Positions 1 to 8,904 are shown, numbered from the stretch's first letter. The stretch is DNA of 51,767 bases from Clostridiales bacterium UBA1316 (GCA_002307055.1 DBTM01000055.1:1-51767), one strand, 5' to 3'. Notes: generated by a model from the letters alone, not told the origin. Numbers and translations: made by a program.

Positions 1-486
1 ACCGAGATGAAGGAAAAGAAGCTCCGCATTGAGGACGCCCTCAACGCGACAAGAGCCGCTGTTGAAGAAGGCATCGTCGCAGGCGGCGGAACGATTTACG
101 TCGTTGCTTCCAAAGCCGTTGAGCTCCTTGTTAAAACAGCCACAGGCGATGAGAAAACCGGTATTGCTCTGATTGCGAAGGCATTAGAGGCCCCCATCAA
201 GCAAATTGCCACAAACGCCGGTCTCGAAGGCGCCGTCATCCTCGATAAAGTCAAGGCCAGCAAGTCCGCTTCCTACGGCTTCGATGCCGCCAAGGAAGAG
301 TATTGCGACCTCATCAAGTCCGGTATCGTTGACCCGACAAAGGTCTGCCGCTCCGCCCTTGAGAACGCAGCCTCCGTCGCCTCCATGGTCCTCACCACCG
401 AAGCCCTCGTCTCCGACATCCCAGAACCAGCCGCAGCTCCCGTCGGCGGCGGCGGCGACATGGGCGGCATGGGCGGTATGTACTAG
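1..486 (+). CDS. groEL: Chaperonin GroEL, C-terminal part (5' end outside window)
   Basis: The window opens in frame inside a GroEL gene, so only about the last 160 residues are present. They cover the C-terminal intermediate and equatorial regions: RIEDALNATRAAVEEGIVAGGG, the NAGLEG segment, and a Gly/Met-rich tail ending GGGGDMGGMGGMY. GroEL forms the 14-subunit cytosolic folding chamber with GroES. The final tyrosine after the GGM tail is slightly unusual. A strong intrinsic terminator follows 28 bases after the stop, so this is the last gene of its operon; groES and the promoter would lie upstream of the window. Identification is certain, but the start cannot be given. Confidence 0.97.
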   Translation, partial: TEMKEKKLRIEDALNATRAAVEEGIVAGGGTIYVVASKAVELLVKTATGDEKTGIALIAKALEAPIKQIATNAGLEGAVILDKVKASKSASYGFDAAKEEYCDLIKSGIVDPTKVCRSALENAASVASMVLTTEALVSDIPEPAAAPVGGGGDMGGMGGMY

Positions 487-514
487 AAGATAGTAAAACA
501 CAGCCAATAATCAT

Positions 515-551
515 AAGGTGCACAGGTTATTTCCTGTGCACCTTATTTTTT
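515..551 (+). terminator. Intrinsic terminator after groEL
   Basis: A perfect 12-bp stem (AAGGTGCACAGG at 515-526, its complement at 533-544), a 6-base loop, then a T-rich run. It ends groEL transcription and also faces the convergent minus-strand gene ending at 586. Confidence 0.9.
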
Positions 552-585
552 ACATATAAATTTTATTGTTCACTTACTGTCAGAA

Positions 586-1251
586 TCAGCTTGTTAAACC
601 GAAGTGTTTTGCGAGAATTCCAAGCGTTTCAAGCTTTGTGTCGGTTAATGTATCCTTTCTTATTATTGTAAAATATCCACTATTAGCCAATTCATCATAA
701 TGCTCTTTACTGTTTATCCTTGCAATACCTGCACAGTAATTTTCCATCGTCTTTTTTGGATTGTCTGCTTTTAATATTTGTTGGTATAGAAATGCTTTAT
801 CAGGATCGTCACGGTCAAAAAAATGTTCAACCGACATTGACTGAGGAGATAGCATGACCGCTACTTTGTTGTAATCAGATATCTCGTGAAGTATATCGAG
901 TGGAATGTTCGTATCGACAATGACTTTTTGTGATTTGGAAATGTGAATAAGGAATGCTATTTCAAACTCTGCAATTTCTTGCATATTGGCAAAAATCCAT
1001 TTTTCATATTCTTCAGGAGACCGATTCACAAATTCTTGCCAGTCTTTCATGGTCTGGAAATAACACAGGTTTGGGTATTGTTCTGGAGTCAGTATTCCAT
1101 CGGGAATACAATCATAATTTTCACCGCAATGGACTAACCCGTACTTGTCAGCAAGCATTTTTACCATAGTTGATTTTCCCGCATATGCTGTTCCGGTTAT
1201 AAACATAACATTCTTGAGATAGTACTTTATGATAAGATTATTTATATTCAT
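586..1251 (-). CDS. P-loop NTPase, kinase-like, unknown substrate
   Basis: 221-residue cytosolic protein with a Walker A motif GTAYAGKS at residues 20-27, near the N-terminus as in small-molecule kinases (shikimate, adenylate and nucleoside kinase-like folds). A hydrophobic strand ending in VIVDTN could be the Walker B strand. The start at 1251 is preferred because a GGAGAG ribosome binding site sits just upstream; an in-frame ATG 13 codons earlier has none. The gene is AT-rich compared with groEL and stands alone, convergent to it. The substrate cannot be read from the sequence; a nucleotide or antibiotic kinase, or a regulatory ATPase, are all possible. Confidence 0.75.
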   Translation of the reverse strand: MNINNLIIKYYLKNVMFITGTAYAGKSTMVKMLADKYGLVHCGENYDCIPDGILTPEQYPNLCYFQTMKDWQEFVNRSPEEYEKWIFANMQEIAEFEIAFLIHISKSQKVIVDTNIPLDILHEISDYNKVAVMLSPQSMSVEHFFDRDDPDKAFLYQQILKADNPKKTMENYCAGIARINSKEHYDELANSGYFTIIRKDTLTDTKLETLGILAKHFGLTS

Positions 1252-1285
1252 TTCAGCTCTCCTTATAGGTATTATTTTTGCGTAC

Positions 1286-1330
1286 AACAAACTAAGCCCA
1301 CAAATTATGGGCCTTCAAATAAAGTTTGTT
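1286..1330. other. Nested inverted repeat in AT-rich intergenic region
   Basis: The stretch 1252-1576 has no gene. Just upstream of the kinase-like gene it contains an outer dyad (AACAAACT 1286-1293 with AGTTTGTT 1323-1330) enclosing an inner one (GCCCA 1296-1300 with TGGGC 1308-1312). On the minus strand it would lie in the leader of the gene at 586-1251. It could be a leader hairpin or a protein site. The rest, up to the promoter at 1503, is featureless AT-rich sequence. Confidence 0.35.
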
Positions 1331-1502
1331 ATTAGCGAATTCTATTCGTACCTACAAAGATGCAACTAAACATTTTCTTTTCTCTTTTCCGAACTATATA
1401 TTATATTTTACATAAAAAAAATAGAATTGCCAATATATATTTTTTATCTATGAAAATCTATTATTCCACACCTGCATTAACCCCCTCTCACAACATTTTC
1501 AT

Positions 1503-1531
1503 TTTACATTCCTCTTACATTGTGCTATGAT
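1503..1531 (+). promoter_or_regulatory. Probable sigma-A promoter for the gene at 1577
   Basis: TTTACA (1503-1508), a 17-base spacer and TATGAT (1526-1531), about 45 bases upstream of the start codon. Both boxes are close to consensus and spacing is optimal. Confidence 0.6.
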
Positions 1532-1576
1532 AAATTAGTTGGTTTTATATATCTTATTTGATACAAAGGAAAAGCT

Positions 1577-2269
1577 ATGCTGCATAAAAACGACCATGAC
1601 AACCGCGAATATTACATATACATTGTCATTTCGGAGACGCCGACGGAATTCGGGCGATTGATACGGAAATTTGCGAAGATACAGTACAATCACGCTTCCA
1701 TCGCGTTTGACGCGGAGCTGAAGCAGTTGTATTCATTCGGGCGGCGGCAGTACAAGAATCCGCTGAACGCGGGGCTTATTAAGGAATATCCGGAGAGATT
1801 CACGCTGCAGCGGTTCCCGCGCATTAATGTGAGTATTTACAAGATACCTGTCACAAAAGAACAATATACGTTGGGCAAAAGCAGGCTTCTTGAGATTAAA
1901 CATGATGCGGACGGATACATATATAATCTGTTTTCCGTGCTCTCTTACCCTTTCCTCAAAGGGATTCATACGTACAAAGCGTATACCTGCGCCGAATTTG
2001 TAGTGCACATGGTCAGACTTATGGGCATCAATTTAGATCCCGCAAAGCTAAACTGTAAGTTTACGCCGGATGAAATAGGCAGGTATGTCAAGGATTGGCT
2101 GATCTTTGAGGGGAATCTGCTCGAATATTGTTCACCGGTTCCGAACGCGACGGGCAATTTCTTCGACAATCCCGGCTATCGGCAGACAGCCAGAACGAGC
2201 TGTGCTATTCCTGTTCGGTTGCTGTATCGAAAGATCAGATTCAGGAATAAATTCGCGGCGGTCATGTAG
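1577..2269 (+). CDS. Permuted papain-like (NlpC/P60 superfamily, YiiX-type) protein
   Basis: 230 residues, no signal peptide. The order of catalytic-looking residues is His first (H39 in NHASIAFD) and Cys later (C138 in YTCAEFVV). That is the circularly permuted arrangement of YiiX/YaeF-like members of the NlpC/P60 superfamily, which act as amidases or thioesterases on peptide or lipid substrates. No phage or secretion context is visible, so a cytosolic or membrane-surface role is likely. An AAAGGA ribosome binding site precedes the ATG. The gene is monocistronic between its own promoter and a hairpin at 2299. The family call rests on the two motifs and is moderate. Confidence 0.65.
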   Translation: MLHKNDHDNREYYIYIVISETPTEFGRLIRKFAKIQYNHASIAFDAELKQLYSFGRRQYKNPLNAGLIKEYPERFTLQRFPRINVSIYKIPVTKEQYTLGKSRLLEIKHDADGYIYNLFSVLSYPFLKGIHTYKAYTCAEFVVHMVRLMGINLDPAKLNCKFTPDEIGRYVKDWLIFEGNLLEYCSPVPNATGNFFDNPGYRQTARTSCAIPVRLLYRKIRFRNKFAAVM

Positions 2270-2298
2270 CTCTATTACATAATAAAAATCAAGAAAAT

Positions 2299-2353
2299 AA
2301 TACCGGTAATTGACAGCGGCTCTTCGGTGCGGCATCAACTACCGGTATTTCAT
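2299..2353 (+). terminator. Long hairpin, probable terminator
   Basis: AATACCGGTAATTGA (2299-2313) pairs with the sequence at 2335-2349 with one mismatch, giving a 15-bp stem, followed by TCATTTT. The T-run is weak, so termination is likely but not certain. Confidence 0.6.
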
Positions 2354-2359
2354 TTTGTA

Positions 2360-2373
2360 TTGGAACATTCCAA
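2360..2373. promoter_or_regulatory. Perfect palindrome TTGGAA-CA-TTCCAA
   Basis: A 6-2-6 perfect dyad about 60 bases upstream of the beta-propeller lipoprotein gene. It could be an operator for that gene; no regulator is recognised. Confidence 0.3.
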
Positions 2374-2431
2374 GTATCCATTCGTCTTATAAACAGAAAT
2401 CGAAATAAATACTAAATAGTGAGGCGATATC

Positions 2432-4531
2432 ATGAAAAGGCTCAAATTATTACCTTTTTCGCTCTGTGTCTTCCTGATAACCGGGCTTTTAACCGGCTGC
2501 AGTACGGCAAAGGCCAACGGCGGTTCAGGCGATACATCCCCCGGCTCTACCGCTTCGGTTAATCTGTCTGCTCAGGATACCGGCAGCAGGAAGCTGACAC
2601 ATGCCGCGTCCTATTCCGATGTGTACAAAGCGCTCAGTGCCGCCGCGGCAAGAGCAAATACCGCAAATTTTTATGGGGCAGCAGCGGACTCGGCTGCAGG
2701 AAATAAAGTTACAGCCAGTGCTGCCGCTGCACCTGGGGCTGAAACCGGGTCGGCTGCGGTCGGAAGTTCGGCGGCTGCGCCCGATGAGAATAACGGTGTC
2801 ACCGCGCAGAGCCCTGATTACTCGCAGACAAATGTGCAGGTCAATGGCGTCGATGAAGGCGATATCGTCAAAACCGATGGGCAATACATTTATGTCCTCC
2901 GGCAGAACGAGCTGATCATCTTCAAAGCGGACGGCATCTCGACAAAACGAATTTCATCCGTCAAAATCGGTACCGATAGCACAGTTAATCAGCCTGCTCC
3001 CGGTTATGGTGTCAAAGCGCCGGACCGCATTGGCTACGGCAGCGAATACGCCACCGATATTTATATAACGGGCAATACCGCCGTCATCGTTTCTTCCTAC
3101 TCCAACTATGGCCCGTACATTGCTGACAGCACCGTCAAGTCCGGCAGCACCAGCGGCGCCGAATCCGGCAGCAGCAGCGATTCGGTGATTCCGCCCGCGG
3201 AGAGCAATACCATTGCCATTAAGCCCAGCATTGCGCCGATAAACAATAAGCAAATTACAAAGCTCTATATCTTTGATATTGCCGACCGCTCAAACCCTGT
3301 TCAAAAAGCCGAGCTCGGTCAGGACGGGTACCTTCTGACGACGCGCCTGATCGGCAGCACGCTCTTTATGCTCTCGAATTATACCTCCTATTCGGCGGTT
3401 GAGAGCGACAGCAGCTCCTATATCCCCAACCTGTACACAGCCGGTACTGCCAAGCTCGTCAACCCCGACTCCATTTCAATCATGCCCTATTCCAATTCGA
3501 CCGGTTACACAGTCATCTGCGCGTATGATTTGCCGAGCGCGGCGCTCAGCTTGAGCCAATCGATTCTAGGTGGCGGCTCCACCGTCTACATGAATGAAAA
3601 AACGCTCTACCTTGCCAATTCCACGAGCAGTCAGACGGTCTCGGCACCCTATACCGACAGTGTGTATACCGTCCTCGACTATTCAATAAACAATGTCACC
3701 GACATCACGAGCTTTGATATTAGCGGCGGTCAGCTCGCGCTGAAAGCCTCCGGCACTGTACCGGGCAGCCTGAACAGCCAATTTGCGCTGGATGAGTACA
3801 ACGGCAGCCTCAGAGTCGTAACGACAACGAACAGCCAGAGCTGGTCAGAGTACACAGACAAGGCAAAGGGCTTCGTCAACTATAAATATAAAGACCCGAC
3901 CTCCGCCAACGCGCTCTATGTGCTTGACGGGAGCTTGAAGACAATCGGCGGCGTCGAAAACCTGGCCAAAGGCGAACAGGTGTACTCGGTCCGCTTTGAC
4001 GGTGCCATCGGCTATTTCGTTACCTTCCGCCAGGTCGACCCGCTCTTTGCAGTTGATCTCACCGATCCGGCGAAGCCGGTTGTGCTGAGCAGCCTGAAGA
4101 TACCTGGCTTCTCAGAATATCTCCATGTCTACAGCTCCGGCCGTCTGTTTGGTCTCGGTATGAGTGCCGATGCGAATGGCCGGACGGACGGCATGAAGCT
4201 CACCATGTTTGATACCACAAATCCTGCCGATGTATCAGTGAAAAATTTTCTCAAGCTCGATTCCAGCTACAGCAGCGCGCTCAATAACCACAAAGCCATT
4301 CTGATATCCGCCGATAAAAACATCATCGCTTTCCCCGCCGACAACGGCTATGGCATCTACAGCTATTCCGATGCGCAGGGCTTCATTAAAAAGGCAAGCA
4401 TCTCCTCCATTGAGTGGAACGGCGACAGCCGCGGGTTGTACATCGGCGACCTCGCCTACATCGTCGACACCCAATCCATTTCAGTCCTCGATATGGCCGG
4501 GTTTACACTGCTGGGTAGGATCTCTTACTAA
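2432..4531 (+). CDS. Secreted beta-propeller lipoprotein (Beta_propel family)
   Basis: 699 residues. A lipoprotein signal peptide ends in LLTGC, so C23 would be lipidated and the protein anchored outside the membrane. An Ala/Ser/Gly-rich linker follows to about residue 125. The rest matches the family of secreted proteins with a beta-propeller distantly related to WD40. Signatures are NVQVNGVDEGDIVKTDG, which opens the propeller, repeated YIFD/LYVLD strands, and a C-terminal stretch with YIVDTQSISVLDM. These proteins are common in Clostridia and Bacilli, and their ligand is unknown. GTG-AGG-CGAT precedes the ATG as a ribosome binding site. The gene is monocistronic and followed by a dyad repeat. 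Confidence 0.85.
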   Translation: MKRLKLLPFSLCVFLITGLLTGCSTAKANGGSGDTSPGSTASVNLSAQDTGSRKLTHAASYSDVYKALSAAAARANTANFYGAAADSAAGNKVTASAAAAPGAETGSAAVGSSAAAPDENNGVTAQSPDYSQTNVQVNGVDEGDIVKTDGQYIYVLRQNELIIFKADGISTKRISSVKIGTDSTVNQPAPGYGVKAPDRIGYGSEYATDIYITGNTAVIVSSYSNYGPYIADSTVKSGSTSGAESGSSSDSVIPPAESNTIAIKPSIAPINNKQITKLYIFDIADRSNPVQKAELGQDGYLLTTRLIGSTLFMLSNYTSYSAVESDSSSYIPNLYTAGTAKLVNPDSISIMPYSNSTGYTVICAYDLPSAALSLSQSILGGGSTVYMNEKTLYLANSTSSQTVSAPYTDSVYTVLDYSINNVTDITSFDISGGQLALKASGTVPGSLNSQFALDEYNGSLRVVTTTNSQSWSEYTDKAKGFVNYKYKDPTSANALYVLDGSLKTIGGVENLAKGEQVYSVRFDGAIGYFVTFRQVDPLFAVDLTDPAKPVVLSSLKIPGFSEYLHVYSSGRLFGLGMSADANGRTDGMKLTMFDTTNPADVSVKNFLKLDSSYSSALNNHKAILISADKNIIAFPADNGYGIYSYSDAQGFIKKASISSIEWNGDSRGLYIGDLAYIVDTQSISVLDMAGFTLLGRISY

Positions 4532-4559
4532 TCCATAAGAGGAAAACTGCTTAAACTGT

Positions 4560-4636
4560 AAAAAGATTCTTCGGGGCTATACCCCTCAGAATGACACTTC
4601 CCTGTCAATCTGAGCCGATCGGCGAAGAATCTTTTT
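4560..4636. repeat. Intergenic dyad repeat, may double as terminator
   Basis: AAAAAGATTCTTCGG at the left is complementary to the right end CGAAGAATCTTTTT. Inside, CAGAATGACA is followed by the near-complement TGTCAATCTG. Sequences of this kind (AGATTCTTCG...CAGAATGACA) are common interspersed repeats in bacterial intergenic DNA. As RNA it folds into a long hairpin ending in T-rich sequence, so it probably ends the lipoprotein transcript. Confidence 0.65.
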
Positions 4637-4778
4637 ATATTTATACGCTGAAATATAAAATTTCCTCATACATTTCTGCCAAACATTATGATATAATACC
4701 TGTCAAAGCATGTACTTTATCAAGCTTTACATTAAAACGCGATGATTTTTCAAATTATCTTTTCAAAAGAATGGTAAC

Positions 4779-5276
4779 ATGATGAAGAATCTTAAAAAAG
4801 CGGAATGGATTGTCATTGCCTTGACGCTCTCCTGCCTTCTTTTTACGGCAGGTTATTTCGTCGGCAGAGGGGCGGCTGTTCAGGTCATATCATTTGCGCC
4901 GTCATCACCTACCGTGTCGGCATCACCTGCCGCGTCGGCTAGCTCTGCCGTTTTGAAGACTGCCGAGACTCCCGATGCCACTGTGAGTGCGGTGCATACG
5001 CCCGACGCTGCGGCGCGTGTTACGACAAGTCCGGTCTCCAAACCGTCCGGATCGTCCGGCAAGGCTGCTCCTGAAGCTGCGGTTAAGATCAACATCAATA
5101 CGGCTTCCGCGGCAAAGCTCGATGAATTGCCCGGTATTGGGCCTGTACTCGCCCGGAGCATTGTGGATTACAGAACGAAAATAGGCGGCTTTAAAAATAT
5201 TGAGCAAATTATGGATGTCGACGGAATCGGCGAAAAGAAATACGATGCGATCAAAGACCTGATAACGATTGGATAA
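4779..5276 (+). CDS. comEA: ComEA-like helix-hairpin-helix protein
   Basis: 165 residues: a short cytosolic N-terminus, one membrane helix (about residues 10-30), a Ser/Ala/Thr/Pro linker, then a double helix-hairpin-helix domain (about 105-165) with INTASAAKLDELPGIGPVLA and the second hairpin VDGIGEKKYDAIKDL. This is the ComEA layout, a membrane-anchored DNA-binding protein of the competence uptake machinery. No comEC or comF is in the window, so a transformation role is inferred from the family only. It lies directly upstream of a two-component system, with its stop 8 bases before the regulator's start. Confidence 0.88.
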   Translation: MMKNLKKAEWIVIALTLSCLLFTAGYFVGRGAAVQVISFAPSSPTVSASPAASASSAVLKTAETPDATVSAVHTPDAAARVTTSPVSKPSGSSGKAAPEAAVKININTASAAKLDELPGIGPVLARSIVDYRTKIGGFKNIEQIMDVDGIGEKKYDAIKDLITIG

Positions 5277-5283
5277 GGGTGAA

Positions 5284-5967
5284 ATGATGAAAATTTTAGT
5301 CGTTGACGATGAAAAGCTCCTGGTTAAAGGCATAAAATTCAATCTTGAAACGGAAGGCTATCAGGTTGAAGTCGCTTATGACGGCGAAGAAGCTGTTGAG
5401 CTCGCCCGATGCGGAAATTTTGATTTAATCATACTCGATGTGATGATGCCGAAGCTTGACGGGCTGGAAGCCTGCACGCGCATCCGCGAATTTTCCACAG
5501 TCCCCGTGATCATGCTCACAGCACGGAGTGAGGACATGGATAAAATCATCGGGTTTGAGTACGGGGCCGATGACTATGTAACAAAGCCGTTCAACATCGT
5601 CGAACTCAAGGCGCGCGTCCGCGCGCTCCTCAGGCGCTCTGCGCATATGGGCCAGAATACGGGAGAATCCTGCATAACCATTGGGCATATTGTCATTGAT
5701 ACCGAAAAGCGGACGGCGAAAAATGACGGTACACCAGTCGAGCTGACGGCGAAAGAATTCGATGTCATCGAGCTGCTCGCAAAAAACCCGGACCGGGTGT
5801 ACAGCCGGGAAAACCTCCTCAATATCATCTGGGGCTACGAATATCAGGGAGATATCCGCACCGTTGACGTTCACGTCCGGCGTCTTCGTGAGAAGCTGGA
5901 AAAGAATCCTGCGGAACCCGAACGGATCATGACAAAGTGGGGAGTTGGATACTATATTAAAGGATAG
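5284..5967 (+). CDS. OmpR/PhoB-type response regulator
   Basis: 227 residues. The receiver domain has the acidic pair DDEK near the N-terminus, the phosphoacceptor D52 in LIILDVMMPKLDG, the T in MLTARSE and K in VTKPFN. A C-terminal winged helix (ELTAKEFDVIELL, VDVHVRRLREKL) completes the OmpR/PhoB type. A GGGTG site favours the ATG at 5284 or 5287 over an upstream in-frame start inside comEA. The 3' end overlaps the histidine kinase start, so the two are a cognate pair. The signal and regulon are unknown; the kinase resembles PhoR/ResE types in layout. Confidence 0.95.
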   Translation: MMKILVVDDEKLLVKGIKFNLETEGYQVEVAYDGEEAVELARCGNFDLIILDVMMPKLDGLEACTRIREFSTVPVIMLTARSEDMDKIIGFEYGADDYVTKPFNIVELKARVRALLRRSAHMGQNTGESCITIGHIVIDTEKRTAKNDGTPVELTAKEFDVIELLAKNPDRVYSRENLLNIIWGYEYQGDIRTVDVHVRRLREKLEKNPAEPERIMTKWGVGYYIKG

Positions 5968-7396
5968 TGTCAGAAAATTAAAGCCTTTCAGCAGTATCAG
6001 AACAAAATTCGCATTGATGTACTTTTCGATCATCGCGATAGTGCTGATACTGATGAATACCTATTTCCTGATAGCGTCCCGCGATATGATTTTTGCTTCA
6101 AAAGAGGGATTTATTAAAAATCAGGCGATCACCATTGCCACAAACCTGGCTCCCATCGACAATCTGACTGATGAGGGTGTCAAATCGATTATGAATCGAC
6201 TTGACGTGACAGGTCTGACGCATATCACCGTCTTCGGTATAGACGGAAACGCTTACTACGACACAAATATCGGAGATGACAGCTCTGACGGCGGATTCGT
6301 CAAAGAAAATGTTAATAGGACAATGAGCGGCTATGATGTGTTTTATTCAAGCTTTTCCGGAGGCGCATTTTCCAGCAGTGCTTTTACACCTGTGATAAAT
6401 AATGGCGGCGCAGTCATCGGTGTCGTCTATGTGCATGAATACGATACGGCGCAGGGTGCAATACTGCTTGGCCTTCAAAGTAAAATAAAGAGCATATCCT
6501 TCGTCGTTACGTTTCTCTCGGTCATTATGGTCGCATTCTTTATATGGACAATTATGCGCAGAATTACCTCCATATTAAATGCCATCGTCTCTGTACGCGA
6601 AGGGGAATACAACTACCGCATCCAGATACGCGGCAATGATGAAATGGCGATGCTCGGCGATGAATTCAACAGCCTGACAAACAGGCTGCGCGAGACGGAG
6701 GAAATCAGGCGCCGTTTCGTTGCCGACGCCTCGCACGAGCTCAAAACACCGTTGGCGTCCATCCGCCTTTTATCAGACAGCATTCTGCAGAACGAAGAAA
6801 TGGATGTCGACACCGTCCATGAATTCGTTCATGACATCGGCACGGAAGCCGAGCGTCTGTCCAGAACAACCGAAAAGCTCATGAGCCTGACAAGGCTTGA
6901 TGCCAAGGTTGACAAACAGCGGACAAGCGTTGACATACGCACAGTGATTACCAGCACATTGCGGATGCTGAATCCTCTTGCGGATAATTGCCAGATCAGC
7001 CTTAATTCCAAGCTCGACGGCGGTTGTTTCGTCTATTCTACGGAAGACGATATTTATCAGGTCGTATTTAACCTTGTTGAAAATGCCATCAAGTACAACA
7101 TGCCGCACGGCAGCGTCACCATTACTTTGATCCACGCGGGGAAAAATATTGAGCTGACCGTTGACGACACCGGCATTGGCGTACCCGAGCTTGATTTGCC
7201 CTATATTTTCGACCGGTTTTACCGCGTCGATAAAGCGCGCTCGCGTGAAGCAGGCGGCAGCGGCCTCGGCTTGTCAATTGTGCGGGCGACCGTCCGCGAA
7301 AATAACGGTACAATTACCGCCATTCGGCGTGAGAGCGGCGGCATGCGGTTTCAGGTTACTTTCCCACTTTATATGCCGCCTCAGGCGGATATTTAA
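5945..7396 (+). CDS. Membrane sensor histidine kinase
   Basis: 483 residues. TM1 (about 22-44), an extracytoplasmic sensor domain of about 130 residues, TM2 (about 180-204), HAMP, then HisKA with phospho-acceptor H264 in DASHELKTPLAS. The HATPase domain shows N (FNLVENAIKYN), G1 (DDTGIGVP), F (IFDRFYRVD) and G2 (GGSGLGLSIV) boxes. The start is an inferred TTG at 5945 that overlaps the regulator gene by 23 bases; the next in-frame ATG would begin inside TM1. It phosphorylates the regulator encoded just upstream. No recognisable ligand-binding fold was identified in the sensor loop. Confidence 0.93.
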   Translation: MDTILKDSVRKLKPFSSIRTKFALMYFSIIAIVLILMNTYFLIASRDMIFASKEGFIKNQAITIATNLAPIDNLTDEGVKSIMNRLDVTGLTHITVFGIDGNAYYDTNIGDDSSDGGFVKENVNRTMSGYDVFYSSFSGGAFSSSAFTPVINNGGAVIGVVYVHEYDTAQGAILLGLQSKIKSISFVVTFLSVIMVAFFIWTIMRRITSILNAIVSVREGEYNYRIQIRGNDEMAMLGDEFNSLTNRLRETEEIRRRFVADASHELKTPLASIRLLSDSILQNEEMDVDTVHEFVHDIGTEAERLSRTTEKLMSLTRLDAKVDKQRTSVDIRTVITSTLRMLNPLADNCQISLNSKLDGGCFVYSTEDDIYQVVFNLVENAIKYNMPHGSVTITLIHAGKNIELTVDDTGIGVPELDLPYIFDRFYRVDKARSREAGGSGLGLSIVRATVRENNGTITAIRRESGGMRFQVTFPLYMPPQADI

Positions 7397-7432
7397 CATG
7401 CTGTCAAATAATGCTCAGAAGGGTGAACAGAA

Positions 7433-8716
7433 ATGGAATATAAACAGGATACAAATTGCGTACAAGCGGGGTATTCACCGAAAAACGGAGAGCCGCGCAT
7501 CCTCCCTATCATACAGAGCACGACCTTTAAGTATGAGACGAGCGAGGATATGGCAAAGCTGTTTGACTTGACGGGCGACGGTTATCTCTATACCCGCATC
7601 GCCAATCCGACAAATGATGCTGTCGCAAAAAAAATCTGCGCGCTTGAAGGCGGCACAGCGGCGCTTCTGCTGGCCTCGGGTCAAGCCGCTGTCTTTTATT
7701 CAATATTCAACATCGCTTCGTGTGGTGATCACATTGTCTGCTGCTCCACCATCTACGGCGGCTCCTTCAATCTCTTTTCCGTAACAATGAAACGCATGGG
7801 AATTGAGTTCACCTTCGTACCACCGGACGCCTCCGTATCAGAGCTCCACGCTGCTTTCCGCCCGAACACAAAGGCCATGTACGGTGAAGTCATCGCAAAC
7901 CCGGCTTTAACGGTGCTCGATATTGAGCTGTACGCTAAGATCGCACATGTACACGGTGTGCCGCTGATTGTCGACAACACCTTCCCGACGCCGATTAACT
8001 GCCGCCCCTTTGAATGGGGTGCCGATATCGTCGTCCATTCCACCACCAAATATATGGACGGCCATGCCTCTGTTATCGGAGGCGCTATTGTTGACAGCGG
8101 CAATTTCAACTGGGACAGCTATGCTGACAGATACCCCGGATTAACGACACCCGACCAAAGCTATCACGGTGTTATATACACTAAGGACTTCGGTCAGGGC
8201 CGGGCATACATAACAAAAGCGACGATGCAGCTCATGCGGGACCTGGGCGCTGTCCCCTCTCCGCAAAATTCGTTTATCCTCAATCTGGGCCTCGAATCGC
8301 TCCATGTGCGCGTACCCAGGCATTGTTCCAACGCCTTAAAAATCGCAGAATACCTTAAAGCGCATGAAAAAGTCGCCTGGGTGCAGTACTGTTCCCTGCC
8401 CGGCGATAAATATTACACGCTGGCCAAAAAATATCTGCCTAACGGCTCCTGCGGTGTCATCTCCTTCGGTTTGACCGGCGGCAGAGCCGCCGCCGAAGCC
8501 TTTATGAAGGAACTCAAGCTTGCCGCCATCGTCACCCACGTCGCGGATGCACGGACGAGCATCCTCCATCCGGCGAGCGCCACACACCGCCAGATGAACG
8601 ACGAGCAGCTCGCCGCAGCCGGTGTATCCTCTGATTTAATGCGCTTATCCGTCGGCATCGAAGACGTTTCAGACATCATTGCCGACCTGGAAAACGCCCT
8701 TTCAACTATCCGCTGA
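7433..8716 (+). CDS. metY: O-acetylhomoserine sulfhydrylase family PLP enzyme
   Basis: 427 residues, Cys/Met-metabolism PLP-dependent family. The PLP lysine is K206 in HSTTKYMDGH, and the family signatures YTRIANPTNDAVAKKICALE, ASGQAA and VDNTFPTP are present. The enzyme probably makes homocysteine or methionine from O-acetylhomoserine and a sulfur donor. Methionine gamma-lyase belongs to the same family and cannot be excluded without comparison. It starts 36 bases after the histidine kinase with a GGGTG ribosome binding site, so it may be cotranscribed. No S-box or T-box leader is seen in the short gap. Confidence 0.88.
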   Translation: MEYKQDTNCVQAGYSPKNGEPRILPIIQSTTFKYETSEDMAKLFDLTGDGYLYTRIANPTNDAVAKKICALEGGTAALLLASGQAAVFYSIFNIASCGDHIVCCSTIYGGSFNLFSVTMKRMGIEFTFVPPDASVSELHAAFRPNTKAMYGEVIANPALTVLDIELYAKIAHVHGVPLIVDNTFPTPINCRPFEWGADIVVHSTTKYMDGHASVIGGAIVDSGNFNWDSYADRYPGLTTPDQSYHGVIYTKDFGQGRAYITKATMQLMRDLGAVPSPQNSFILNLGLESLHVRVPRHCSNALKIAEYLKAHEKVAWVQYCSLPGDKYYTLAKKYLPNGSCGVISFGLTGGRAAAEAFMKELKLAAIVTHVADARTSILHPASATHRQMNDEQLAAAGVSSDLMRLSVGIEDVSDIIADLENALSTIR

Positions 8717-8740
8717 CGCATAAAAGCTTCGTCAAACATC

Positions 8741-8769
8741 TTGACAATAAGGGTGAAAGACGTTATAAT
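8741..8769 (+). promoter_or_regulatory. Consensus sigma-A promoter for tRNA-Gln
   Basis: Perfect TTGACA (8741-8746), 17-base spacer and perfect TATAAT (8764-8769). The predicted start lies near 8776, leaving a leader of about 45 bases that holds a hairpin (ACACTTT 8783-8789 with AAAGTGT 8797-8803) before the tRNA. Confidence 0.9.
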
Positions 8770-8821
8770 TCAGTTCTGCCGGACACTTTGCCTCAGAAAG
8801 TGTTGGCTTCACCCTTAATAA

Positions 8822-8895
8822 AGCGGGATTGTGTAAAGGTAGCACCACAGACTCTGACTCTGTTTGTGAGGGTTCGAATCCTTCTCCCGCTGCCA
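8822..8895 (+). tRNA. trnQ: tRNA-Gln (anticodon CTG)
   Basis: The full cloverleaf can be drawn. Acceptor stem AGCGGGA (8822-8828) pairs with TCCCGCT (8885-8891). The anticodon stem is ACAGA/TCTGT with loop CTCTGAC, so the anticodon is CTG, reading CAG. The T arm contains GGTTCGAATC, the discriminator is G, and CCA is encoded at 8893-8895. It has its own consensus promoter and terminator. Confidence 0.95.
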
Positions 8896-8904
8896 AAAAT
8901 AAAT

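Noticed and set aside
4591..4782. A 63-codon open frame between the beta-propeller gene and comEA
   Set aside because: It begins within the dyad repeat, lacks a ribosome binding site and has no protein-like composition.
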